Part shown: positions 16,401 through 21,175 of the stretch, one piece after another
Layout of the letters: every line of letters begins with the position of its first letter
Numbering within the stretch: the first letter of the stretch is position 1
NCBI GenBank assembly: GCA_016192645.1
Contig: JACPTT010000013.1
Span: 1 to 21,585, forward strand
Source of the DNA: Candidatus Levyibacteriota bacterium
Lineage (GTDB): Bacteria > Patescibacteriota > Microgenomatia > Levybacterales > UBA12049
Direction of reading: 5' to 3'
DNA: 21,585 nt
Made by a program: the position numbers and the translations under genes
The notes under the pieces: generated by a model
Databases searched by the model: none
Told to the model about the DNA's origin: nothing
What the model saw: only the letters and a program-made list of their open reading frames with translations

Positions 16401-17330
16401 TACGACTTGCTCAAGGGTTGCTGGTTGAGGTTCTACTGCTGCGAGATTAGCTTCGGATTGAGGTGCTTCTGGTTCAGCCGCAGGAGCAGGAACTTCGCCG
16501 GTCGCGGCAGGTTCGGCAGCCGGTTCGGGAGCTGGTGCGGCAGTAGGCCTAGGAGGAGCAACTCCTGGTCTAGCTTCTTCCGTTGGTTGTTCTTCGGGTT
16601 CAGGAGCAGGAGGTTTTGCCTTTTGCGGCGGGAGAGTTAGTTCAAGGCGTGCCATTAAGGTTTTTTCTCCTTTTAACCAGTTGTCAAAATCACTTCCGGT
16701 TGCCCGAATATCTTTTGAGACAAAATATGCCTCTTGCCGAACTCTTCCTAAAAGCCGTGCCGGTTCCATGCGGTGGGGAAGACGGGTGAAGGGTTGGCTA
16801 TTTCTATAAAGAACATGAGCAAGACGGATTAGTTCTTTTTTATCTGATGAGTCAGGAGCAAGCCCTTCTGCCTTTTTGCGTAGAAACTCTAAAAGTTCTT
16901 CTATTGGAATTCCCTCTTCCTGCGTAAATGTTTTGCCGGTTTCAAGATTTGCAAAGCTATTGGTAAATGTATCTTTTCCCTGATCAATTGTTTTTTCTTT
17001 TGCCGCTTTTATTCCTTGCTTTGCCCAAATCTCTTCTTGAGAGAGCTGGTCTTCTGGGGTTTGCTCCAGCAGAGAAAAAGCCGAATTAAAAGCATTCACA
17101 ACCGTTTCTCGATCATCGCGGCGAAACTCATGAGCTGGAGTTCCAGCGCTCTCTTCTTGGTTTCGCTTAACAACTTTATCTGCTAGCGCGGCTCTTAATT
17201 CTTCCCTTTGTCGATTTCGAATAGTTTGAGCGCGTATAATAGTATCGGCAGAGCTGCCCGGAGGAGCATTTTTATGGACAGTTTTTCCAGCAGAAGGCGC
17301 AACCCCTGCTGCTTCTTGTGATTCGCTCAT
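10458..17330 (-). CDS. Giant multidomain protein: helical/Gly-rich N-part, GT2-like glycosyltransferase, Ser/Thr protein kinase, unassigned C-terminal domain
   Basis: The 2290-residue protein lacks a signal peptide. Residues ~1-230 are helical, ~235-300 an Ala/Pro/Glu-rich linker, and ~300-850 helical with two Gly/Ala-rich hydrophobic segments (~555-610, ~772-800). Residues ~850-1260 are beta-rich, with a repeated WVP...D...WD...LR module (~954 and ~1106). A GT2-like glycosyltransferase domain spans ~1337-1600, with VAIPVAAHQEGENIYNTLK, DAD (1455-1457) and GGED (1546-1549). A protein kinase spans ~1775-2030: LGSGQMGDIV (1778-1787), AFKRV (Lys1801), HLDLSPTN (Asp1899, Asn1904) and DFN (Asp1916) in place of DFG. 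A coiled segment leads to the C-terminal ~190 residues, which I cannot assign; a resemblance to HopA1-like effectors is only a guess. Catalytic residues of both enzyme domains appear present. It starts 2 bp after the preceding gene. Confidence 0.85.
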   Translation of the reverse strand: MSESQEAAGVAPSAGKTVHKNAPPGSSADTIIRAQTIRNRQREELRAALADKVVKRNQEESAGTPAHEFRRDDRETVVNAFNSAFSLLEQTPEDQLSQEEIWAKQGIKAAKEKTIDQGKDTFTNSFANLETGKTFTQEEGIPIEELLEFLRKKAEGLAPDSSDKKELIRLAHVLYRNSQPFTRLPHRMEPARLLGRVRQEAYFVSKDIRATGSDFDNWLKGEKTLMARLELTLPPQKAKPPAPEPEEQPTEEARPGVAPPRPTAAPAPEPAAEPAATGEVPAPAAEPEAPQSEANLAAVEPQPATLEQVVRDFTIVNQTIDIEKRARELAEQQLREEMRRGSGWNPLNWPRKIGLRLAEDYYRQLYTERARQAMLSNNNSYLAMDVIRNAAIAATHGAAEQQAARKAKIEDIKTGEQLEGQQIVEVQGELKNAILSEILRPIIDGQTTTEAQVQQKLREFVQSHQNDPQVQAVFGRDVSLYGRLAEYFATDLLEMGNLVKKDIDSHKYAIEQLGEVAKIRIANASWAAETQASFNRWSDRAVRWAQQGRIRGAILNPATIGAIASATTFLALRAPGGIARTVAPFAAPGVGILAGAAFAAARRNYDLKVDRASHQVERTYNMHVPQQGAPRREALERYSYNTASVGELINGGGQELLTGTTRKSLAELSSTDLSDGQVTNRANVIRRIAEIKARLDFSSREKVDLVTFAGQYQVEQGRLALTKAVGEARQALKTAGISDAEISQLETNFTGEWNSKFTQNREQQDRSFAHYRLRNALGAGAFGGAAGLAGGIVGQEALAQVARHFPEAASIPVIGGLFQKGETAVERTLRGIGAEVPGVPSGPTVETFRNLHQSGGSVDVNDLRLAVDKTNHSVSFFDRAGSPLPNAPTTTIDAEGNLYTAGDLPDQIRDPLQKAEFKIYQGPDRVETITLLDPKDGPAFQEVSGHKTVIPKGTEWVPDPTDKTKWDLRIQGHPARILVNDAQFDASGKITYDHKTSMDPILKVSSEPDTAWFPRTSEQAVAEWDNLGRKIHHREWYAYNLPGSQENELRLHTLKDGTAVTLDMSTMKQGVQTGLSPNPIDVVEVIRNKQAGFAFSLPGHEGKPVWVPEGADGVWDGKLRLDPNDTDPTHFVEVDGKKIPLGQFSKMVLDQDALKPLPDGDIATEVYNRREVFRLGLDGKMGTIEAGTMADRKEGKVLQAFATIFGKGEVQVEAPPSFIANVELLQRLDQTELVPTHQIIPPPEFEAPPIIPIPFAPRHPLEPLVSPIVSYIYNERLSEEQKKLFEQRRSPALKNNPKAILDQYKEAQDYFTRQKPEYVEEIKSLAKQINQPPSPNLKAIVAIPVAAHQEGENIYNTLKTYAYQDAPTDEFEILLFLNYPEKDRQGNPIKPDKTLLEVERFKKDYPDLPVRVITKILPLEQANIGTIRKYLSDVALYRHLQRGEKVGDLILISNDADQKGVAPTYISNFLKRFEQNKEVDGLLGQLDWDPEAYVKYPLIHVGTRLFQYLNTIGRFRTGRMPSSGANFAFRGSAYSAVGGYLDNIPGGEDIALGQAIIQGRRNHSSIGYAGARTSRLYTSARRAINALSKSLSPVEQWNRGFSVFDDEIRKFQQGVGEDIDYNNPQHLARLKSGLEEIINRTLDVYEEGESLGKGAAYYRQALRYLGVKYELKDDQVAITNMDVLVRGLKHYKKIGALLRDIKAGKGTAESRRELKRLQDEFYAGITGKETELLADVGNLDNEVIAGLEEFNEKTAVSLPSLPAPAYTLEELKTSANTLGSGQMGDIVAGYDKETGEVLAFKRVRKEEQQFIAKANNYPEGVLDLEDIIKNETNNRTLGVYRDKIDTNDETIKVYSLARIDLDLYLGSERKLRTEDALAVTIKIAETLRDLHRIGIVHLDLSPTNILLDDGGVRIVDFNAASIQSGPRNEYKRGFVGGFRWITPPELFEENPTITEDADTYEASILLYKLITGKYPYHYKSGEIGEQRTETLKQAHLAGQFEIPDSVPVSIRAILRRGIQPDPAQRYQTANELLRDLLNAYNKEVSEISQTTAPTSASPAETLEKTITTEGETEEEQKRLKERLREKRSEFDKLFDKNVAFVSNPYTTLPHMLWQEVIYGPKRIKNGDNCFRGYLMVEPENMDLVLIGLRKLAEKRQKEGKRTDFKWLLASDKEVSKTGTRIDNLIGSYPELKPTDGRIVIYGDALDEVKEILAGIATDPWWQEVEQHRVAKFGGLPENAPRRPGTNSFVDASGKEWRTLNYNDKPGYSEDEAADPDWRAKKAGTKTKMVT

Positions 17331-17332
17331 AA

Positions 17333-17731
17333 TTAACTTTGTTGCGGTTCTGTTTGTTTAGCCGGTTCTTGTGCAGGGGCGTTTCGGGCAACCGCAACAT
17401 TGCCTAAATACAAATCCCTAAATTCCGCAAAAGCCTTTGTAAACACCTCCTGCGAATTTGGAATTTTATCTTTAAGATATGCCTCTATTTCTTCCCTTGA
17501 TTTTTTTTCTTCATTGAGTTTTATAAACTCATCCAGATGCTCAGGCGGCATTACTTCAATAATTTTTGAAGTTAAGAAATGGTCAAGCCGAGAATAGAGC
17601 TCTTTAATCATTTCTTCCCGCATTGTCTCATCGAGAGTTGTCATTCCGGCATCTGTAAGTAAGCTTTCCAAAAACCCTCTTACTTCCTGCGGAATTTGCA
17701 ATGGTTGATTTTGTGTATTATCCAAAGTCAT
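17333..17731 (-). CDS. Small helical protein upstream of the giant gene (possibly DUF5663-like)
   Basis: The 132-residue protein appears all-helical: FLESLLTDAGMTTLDETMREEMIKELYSRLDHF, then PPEHLDEFIKLNEEKKSREEIEAYLKDKIP and a final helix, ending in an Ala/Pro/Gln-rich tail. It has no membrane segment, signal peptide or enzymatic motif. The pattern of short helices with LDEF and a leucine-rich start resembles the DUF5663-type proteins frequent in CPR genomes; this is from memory and weak. It has the strongest Shine-Dalgarno sequence in the window (GGGGGTGA just ahead of the ATG at 17731). Its stop is 2 bp from the start of the giant kinase/glycosyltransferase gene, so the two are certainly co-transcribed. 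It may be a partner, chaperone or dosage regulator of the giant protein. Confidence 0.75.
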   Translation of the reverse strand: MTLDNTQNQPLQIPQEVRGFLESLLTDAGMTTLDETMREEMIKELYSRLDHFLTSKIIEVMPPEHLDEFIKLNEEKKSREEIEAYLKDKIPNSQEVFTKAFAEFRDLYLGNVAVARNAPAQEPAKQTEPQQS

Positions 17732-17732
17732 T

Positions 17733-17769
17733 CACCCCCTTTAGAAACAGTTTCCCGACTTAATCGGGA
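17733..17769 (-). promoter_or_regulatory. 5' leader of the giant-protein operon: strong ribosome binding site and a small hairpin
   Basis: On the minus strand the leader reads hairpin TCCCGA (17769-17764) - 5-nt loop - TCGGGA (17758-17753), then AAAGGGGGTGA before the ATG at 17731. The Shine-Dalgarno match is unusually strong for this window, where most starts have none. A convincing minus-strand promoter was not found. TTGACA at 17813-17808 overlaps the -35 of the divergent gene, but only a poor -10 follows it. Confidence 0.5.
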
Positions 17770-17806
17770 TTACTCTTTATTTCAGTGTTTCACAAAAGCA
17801 ATGAAG

Positions 17807-17835
17807 TTGTCAATAATGCAAGGGTTGTCTATAAT
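17807..17835 (+). promoter_or_regulatory. Promoter of the M50-like protease gene
   Basis: TTGTCA (17807-17812), a 17-bp spacer and a perfect TATAAT (17830-17835) are present. The -10 ends 10 nt before the ATG at 17846, so the leader is only about 3-4 nt. This promoter decides the start: an upstream in-frame ATG at 17696 would lie before the promoter. The -35 region reads TTGTCAA, which is TTGACAA on the other strand, so it could be shared with a divergent promoter. Confidence 0.8.
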
Positions 17836-17845
17836 TATTGAAGAG

Positions 17846-18529
17846 ATGATTTTTATTGGACTTTTTTTACTTGAGCTGGTAATTTTGTTTTTTTTCTCCT
17901 GGCTTGTAACTTCCTCGCTTTCACAGTTCTTCCTTCGTCTAACCCGAAGCCAAAACACAACTATTCAGCTTCTTTCTTTGCTTTTTCTACCCGGTGTTAT
18001 TATCCACGAACTGGCGCATCTTTTGGTTGCCGGACTTCTTTTTGTGCCGGTTGGGGAGATTGAGTTTTTCCCGCAAATAAAAGATCCGCCAGCTGGCGGA
18101 GGAGTAAAGCTTGGAAGTGTGGCAATTGGCAAGACCGACCCTCTCCGCCGAGCCATAATCGGTGTTGCTCCGGTTTTTGCCGGTTTGGCAATAATGCTTG
18201 GATCGCTATTCTATTTAAGTTCTGCCCAATTTGCGTTTATTCCTTTTCCCTGGAACATAATTTTTCTAGTTTATGTTCTTTTTACAATTGGAAACACCAT
18301 GTTTTCAAGCAGAAAAGATGTCGAAGGACTGCTTGAAGCTTTAATTGTCGGCGCAATTATCCTTTTCGGACTTTACTTTATCGGCTTTAGCCTACCGCAA
18401 GGTTTTGTAAACTATTTTTCCTCAAAGGAATTTATTGAGCTTATCAAAACGGCAGATTTATTCATGCTGGCGCCTCTTGGAACCGATATTTTTATTTATG
18501 GAGTAGCCAGAATGCTTATAAAAAGGTAA
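17846..18529 (+). CDS. Integral membrane metalloprotease, M50-like
   Basis: The 227-residue protein is very hydrophobic, with about five to six membrane segments. The first is MIFIGLFLLELVILFFFSWLV, and a second contains the zinc motif PGVIIHELAHLLVAG (HELAH 54-58). The segment FTIGNTMFSSRKDVEG (around residues 149-164) is placed like the NxxPxxxLDG motif of site-2 (M50) proteases, and its Asp could be the third zinc ligand. Such enzymes cut membrane proteins within the bilayer, often to release regulators. ATG 17846 was chosen because the perfect -10 lies just upstream and the sequence before it is not protein-like. It diverges from the DUF5663-like/giant-protein operon, and its stop is 6 bp from the convergent pilin gene. 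An M50-like role is likely, but the missing canonical motif leaves doubt. Confidence 0.75.
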   Translation: MIFIGLFLLELVILFFFSWLVTSSLSQFFLRLTRSQNTTIQLLSLLFLPGVIIHELAHLLVAGLLFVPVGEIEFFPQIKDPPAGGGVKLGSVAIGKTDPLRRAIIGVAPVFAGLAIMLGSLFYLSSAQFAFIPFPWNIIFLVYVLFTIGNTMFSSRKDVEGLLEALIVGAIILFGLYFIGFSLPQGFVNYFSSKEFIELIKTADLFMLAPLGTDIFIYGVARMLIKR

Positions 18530-18535
18530 AGTGGA

Positions 18536-18865
18536 TTATTTACAGTTGGAAAAGCCAAAGAATTTAATACAGGGGATAGCGAGAATGTCGGAGATCAGAT
18601 TTATGACGGCAAAGGAAAAAAGAATAATCAAAAGTCCCAAGATAGCATAGGTTAGGGTATGGCGCGCTCCTTCTACCTGCTTTGGGTCTCCATGAGAAAG
18701 AGTAAGTTTTATTCCCGAAAAAATAATAAAAAAAAGAGCAACTACGCCTGAAAAAAGCAAGGCGCCATTGACGATATTTTGAAAAACTGCGGGAATGCAT
18801 TTAAGGGTTGCAACTTTGTCTTCCTTGACGATCTCTATACATCCAGCGATACTCTCCCATTCCAT
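18536..18865 (-). CDS. TrbC/VirB2-like pilin protein 1
   Basis: The 109-residue protein has two membrane helices (about residues 30-50 and 70-92) separated by a short polar loop. The junction GIKLTLSHGDPKQVEGARHTLTYAILGLLIILFSFAVINLI matches the CPR TrbC/VirB2 pattern (G-x-K....S.G....v..A......A..GL). VirB2-type proteins form the T4SS pilus or channel. It has no obvious signal peptide; the N-terminus is acidic with two cysteines, and two more lie near the end. No Shine-Dalgarno motif precedes the ATG. A weak TAGGCT lies 6 nt upstream and could act as a -10 of a leaderless message. It is related to, but clearly diverged from, the three other pilin-like genes to its right. Confidence 0.8.
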   Translation of the reverse strand: MEWESIAGCIEIVKEDKVATLKCIPAVFQNIVNGALLFSGVVALFFIIFSGIKLTLSHGDPKQVEGARHTLTYAILGLLIILFSFAVINLISDILAIPCIKFFGFSNCK

Positions 18866-18914
18866 AAAATAAGCCTAGCAAAGAGAGAAGGTAAAAACAA
18901 GGGAGAAAAACTGG

Positions 18915-19304
18915 TTATCGGATTGTTGGTACGGTGATGCCTTCAAAACCTGTTCCGGTGAAGAATTTCACTAGGAAGTTCAAAATAAAATAAGACAAGA
19001 AAACAATTACCAAGCCCAAAAGAGCAGAAATAACATGGTTTCTTGCCTCCTCAACCGCTGATTTATCGCCGCCCGAAATCATCCATTTTACTCCGCCATA
19101 AATAAGATAAACAAGGGCTATAAGAATCGCAATGAAAAAAGCAAAGTTAATAATCCTACCTACGGTGTCTCCAAAAGTGCCTTTTGTTATTACGCAAATC
19201 GCATTAAATGGACCTGCTGGACATGTTGCAACTTGGGCAAAAACGGGAGTTGTAGCAAGAAAAGAAGATAGCGATCCGCCAATAAAGCCTGCGATTTTTC
19301 TCAT
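18915..19304 (-). CDS. TrbC/VirB2-like pilin protein 2, with signal peptide
   Basis: From ATG 19304 the protein has 129 residues. A signal peptide (MRKIAGFIGGSLSSFLATTPVFAQ, residues 1-24, with a plausible AFAQ-type cleavage site) is followed by a short Cys-containing segment. Two membrane helices flank the motif GGVKWMISGGDKSAVEEARNHV (about residues 73-94), the best TrbC/VirB2 match in the window. The frame stays open upstream to 19535, and an ATG at 19316 is possible. However, the -35/-10 pair at 19340-19312 sits right before 19304 and the upstream translation is not protein-like, so 19304 is preferred, giving a leaderless mRNA. The signal peptide and strong own promoter make it the best candidate for the major pilin. 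A 10-bp hairpin abuts the promoter upstream. Confidence 0.85.
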   Translation of the reverse strand: MRKIAGFIGGSLSSFLATTPVFAQVATCPAGPFNAICVITKGTFGDTVGRIINFAFFIAILIALVYLIYGGVKWMISGGDKSAVEEARNHVISALLGLVIVFLSYFILNFLVKFFTGTGFEGITVPTIR

Positions 19305-19311
19305 TAAACTT

Positions 19312-19340
19312 ATCATAAGCAGGTTTTTTTCGTTTGTCAA
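19312..19340 (-). promoter_or_regulatory. Promoter of pilin 2
   Basis: On the minus strand there is a perfect TTGACA (19340-19335), a 17-bp spacer and TATGAT (19317-19312, one mismatch). The -10 ends 7 nt before the ATG at 19304, so the predicted transcript begins at the start codon. The strength fits a structural protein needed in quantity. Confidence 0.8.
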
Positions 19341-19371
19341 GAGGCAACCGTGTTTTTGAACCGGTTGCCTC
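19341..19371. repeat. 10-bp perfect hairpin upstream of the pilin 2 promoter
   Basis: GAGGCAACCG (19341-19350) pairs exactly with CGGTTGCCTC (19362-19371) around an 11-nt loop. It touches the -35 box of the pilin 2 promoter. No T-run follows in either direction, so it is not a standard intrinsic terminator. It could be an operator, or an RNA hairpin ending the DUF6922/AbiEii transcript. The remaining 112 bp to 19483 hold no recognisable gene. Confidence 0.7.
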
Positions 19372-19483
19372 GCAGACCCTCCAAAAAACGTTAGCCAGAG
19401 CCGTGTATGAATAACACTAAAAAGGCGAATGCTGAGACTGGGTGGGTCAAGCCCCGAAAAAAATGAAGCGCCGCTTGCAGGCG

Positions 19484-20098
19484 TCAACTTAAACTTTTTA
19501 CCTCGTCGGTAAACCACTTTTTTGTCTTGGCCCAATCTAAAGAGACAATCATATCTGGTTCTTCATCTTTATCTGCGTCATCAAAAAAAACCAGAGCTTT
19601 TTTAATCATGATTTCTCTTTCCTCTAAATTATCGTATTTTTTTTGATAAAATGCCAAAAGTTTCTTAAGAGTAAATTTTTGGGCTAAAAAGTAGATATCG
19701 ATTAGATCTCTTTTTGTTCCTCGACCAATGATAGTATCCAACTTAATTGCCGCAAGGTCTGGTAGTGAGGCTACTGGGACTTGATTATAGAATTTTGGTG
19801 AAGCAATTTTTTTATATCCGTAGGAAAATAAAGAAATTTTTACTTTACCAACATACCCAATTAAAGTCTGCCAGTCTCTTTTTAAGAGCTTAAAACCGAA
19901 ATCTTTTTTGAGCTTTTCTGCCCACTGGGTCTCCACAAATTCGGTTGGTGTAAAGAAATCTAGATCAGCAGAGCGCCGATGTCCTAGGTGAAGAGCAACG
20001 GCAGTTCCTCCAGCCAGGAAAAAACCCCGGGGCAGACTTTGTGAATTTATCTGGGAGAGAAGTTTCCTTGTTTGAGGCAGCAAGATTTCTTGATGCAT
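19484..20098 (-). CDS. AbiEii/AbiGii-type nucleotidyltransferase (toxin component)
   Basis: The 204-residue protein has the nucleotidyltransferase signature LAGGTAVALHLGHRRSADLDFF (residues 28-49): GGT followed by Asp45 and Asp47 as metal ligands. Later comes AAIKLDTIIGRGTKRDLIDIYFLA, a second conserved AbiEii block with the K...KRD..D pattern. AbiEii-type enzymes transfer nucleotides, in characterised relatives to tRNA, and act as toxins in type IV toxin-antitoxin or abortive-infection modules. The start ATG overlaps the stop of the upstream 76-residue gene by 1 bp (TAATG), indicating coupling. The module sits between two pilin genes. Its active-site residues are intact. Members of this family can also be domesticated enzymes, so toxicity is inferred. 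Confidence 0.85.
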   Translation of the reverse strand: MHQEILLPQTRKLLSQINSQSLPRGFFLAGGTAVALHLGHRRSADLDFFTPTEFVETQWAEKLKKDFGFKLLKRDWQTLIGYVGKVKISLFSYGYKKIASPKFYNQVPVASLPDLAAIKLDTIIGRGTKRDLIDIYFLAQKFTLKKLLAFYQKKYDNLEEREIMIKKALVFFDDADKDEEPDMIVSLDWAKTKKWFTDEVKSLS

Positions 20099-20328
20099 TA
20101 GCTTTTAAAAAGGATTTGCCAATAATTTACTGATTTTTTCGATAGCCCTTTCTTTTTAGCAACCTCTTTAATTTTTTGATTCCCAAAAACCCTTTTTAAC
20201 CAGATTAAGGCTTTTTTATCGCCTAATTCTAGTATGCGTTTAATGTAATATTCGGGATGAGATTTTGGACGGGCTTTTTTGAGATCAATATCCCAGAAAT
20301 ATTGCTTAAGAGACGATTGAAGAGGCAT
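20098..20328 (-). CDS. DUF6922-like small protein, probable antitoxin partner of the AbiEii-type protein
   Basis: The 76-residue protein reads LKQYFWDIDLKKARPKSHPEYYIKRILELGDKKALIWLKRVFGNQKIKEVAKKKGLSKKSVNYWQILF. The pattern FWD.d...l....H..YII.R.LE.Gd..a..WL, ending in a helix-turn-helix-like tail and W, is that of DUF6922 proteins, which often precede nucleotidyltransferase toxins. It is a basic, helical, probably DNA- or partner-binding protein. Its promoter is a TGGTATAAT extended -10, 8 nt upstream of the ATG, so the transcript has almost no leader. Overlap with the toxin gene by 1 bp supports a two-gene module. The family assignment is from memory of the pattern. Confidence 0.75.
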   Translation of the reverse strand: MPLQSSLKQYFWDIDLKKARPKSHPEYYIKRILELGDKKALIWLKRVFGNQKIKEVAKKKGLSKKSVNYWQILFKS

Positions 20329-20336
20329 ATCGCGTT

Positions 20337-20345
20337 ATTATACCA
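20337..20345 (-). promoter_or_regulatory. Extended -10 promoter of the DUF6922/AbiEii module
   Basis: On the minus strand TGGTATAAT (20345-20337) is a perfect TGn-TATAAT. No good -35 is found at 16-18 bp, which extended -10 promoters tolerate. The -10 ends 8 nt before the ATG at 20328, leaving a leader of 1-2 nt. Confidence 0.65.
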
Positions 20346-20359
20346 TGAATTGTTAGAAC

Positions 20360-20683
20360 TTACTTTACTCCGATAGGAACGTCAAAAAATCCGCCAATAA
20401 GGTTAATTAAGGCAAAGGAAAGAAAGGTAATAACAAGACCAATAATGGCAAAAACCAGGGTTTTTTTTGCTAAATCTACTTCTTGTTTACTTCCGCCCGA
20501 GGTCATCCACTTGATTCCGCCCCAGATAAGCATAAAAAGAGCTATGAGGATAGCGGCAAAAAGGAAAAGCTGAATGCCTAATATAATTATATTGCCGCCA
20601 TAAATATCAACGGGAATTTTGTTTATTTCTTCGGGTCCCGTGATATTTGTGTAGCCTGGTACTGATAAAGCAACTTCTTTCAT
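20360..20683 (-). CDS. TrbC/VirB2-like pilin protein 3
   Basis: The 107-residue protein has an N-terminal polar stretch (about 1-30) and two membrane helices (about 34-55 and 77-99). The typical junction LIWGGIKWMTSGGSKQEVDLAKKTLVFAIIGLVITFLSFALINLIGGFF follows the TrbC/VirB2 pattern closely. No signal peptide is visible; the first hydrophobic helix may serve for insertion. It resembles pilin 2 in the motif region but has no cysteines. Upstream lies four-helix-bundle unit B, whose inverted-repeat end reaches to within about 25 bp of the ATG and may have replaced or altered its promoter. No convincing promoter or Shine-Dalgarno motif is visible. Confidence 0.85.
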   Translation of the reverse strand: MKEVALSVPGYTNITGPEEINKIPVDIYGGNIIILGIQLFLFAAILIALFMLIWGGIKWMTSGGSKQEVDLAKKTLVFAIIGLVITFLSFALINLIGGFFDVPIGVK

Positions 20684-20708
20684 AACAGCGTTTAGTCTAA
20701 AATATCAG

Positions 20709-21175
20709 TTAAAAGTTCAAAATGCAAATTTCAAAACTACAATTCAAAATTCAAAGTTTATTTTTTCCTTTGAGAGTTGCAATGCTCGATCCTAGAATTT
20801 TTACTAACTCGCTAGTCTCCTTTAATAGTTCCTCTATGGAGGAAATTAGTTTTGGATTCAAATCTTTTGCAAGCGCTAGCCAAAATCTCGTTTCATTCCC
20901 ACTCTTGAGCGCGTGGGTTAGAAAGTTTATAAAGTCTTTCTTGGAGCTAGCTGCTTGAGCCTCAATAATATTAGCGCCAATGCTGGTGGCAGCTCGCAAA
21001 AGTTGACCCGCTATAACTCGCGCAGATTGTTTATTCGGAAAGTCATCTACAAGAGCAACTACTCTTCTTGCTAAACTAAAAGCCCTTCGTATAAGTTGTT
21101 TCTTAAATTCTTGATTATCTTTCATGACTTTTAACCGATAACTGCAATTTTTAACTTTTCAGTTTGAACTTTTAA
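20709..21175. mobile_element. 467-bp inverted-repeat unit enclosing four-helix-bundle gene B (intervening-sequence-like)
   Basis: The outermost 13 bases are perfect inverted repeats: TTAAAAGTTCAAA at 20709-20721 and its complement at 21163-21175. Continuing inward without gaps, 29 of 36 positions pair (20709-20744 against 21140-21175). The only gene inside is the four-helix-bundle ORF, which fills the interior. The right end directly abuts the TAA stop (21178-21176) of the neighbouring pilin gene. No target-site duplication is visible. The arrangement mirrors rRNA intervening sequences, which carry the same protein family inside a terminal stem. The mobile-element label is inference. Confidence 0.6.
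20751..21125 (-). CDS. Four-helix-bundle protein (S23/IVP-like), copy B
   Basis: The 124-residue protein has the standard family order: FKKQLIRRAFSLARRVVALVDDFP, then LLRAATSIGANIIEAQAASSKKDF (about residues 43-66), then FLTHALKSGNETRFWLALAKD and a final long helix. It is a typical four-helix-bundle protein of the S23/IVP family, about 120 residues long. Its sequence is distant from copy A at 9187, so the two are not a recent duplication. It lies inside a clear inverted-repeat unit between two pilin genes, read in the same direction as they are. The ATG at 21125 has no Shine-Dalgarno motif. Its function is unknown; nucleic-acid binding is plausible from the fold and basic charge. Confidence 0.88.
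   Translation of the reverse strand: MKDNQEFKKQLIRRAFSLARRVVALVDDFPNKQSARVIAGQLLRAATSIGANIIEAQAASSKKDFINFLTHALKSGNETRFWLALAKDLNPKLISSIEELLKETSELVKILGSSIATLKGKNKL

Noticed and set aside
17696..17845. Longer N-terminus for the M50-like protein (ATG at 17696)
   Set aside because: The extra 50 residues overlap the start of the divergent gene and lie upstream of a near-perfect promoter; the segment does not look like protein.
19341..19371. Rho-independent terminator
   Set aside because: The 10-bp stem is good, but neither strand has a T-run after it. The T-run near 19324-19330 is on the wrong side for the plus strand and reads as A on the minus strand.
19372..19483. Small RNA gene between the AbiEii-type gene and pilin 2
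   Set aside because: No convincing conserved RNA structure or promoter pairs with a terminator; only weak short stems are visible.
19305..19535. Longer N-terminus for pilin 2 (to 19535)
   Set aside because: It would overlap the AbiEii-type gene and read through a hairpin and a strong promoter. The signal peptide begins naturally at 19304.
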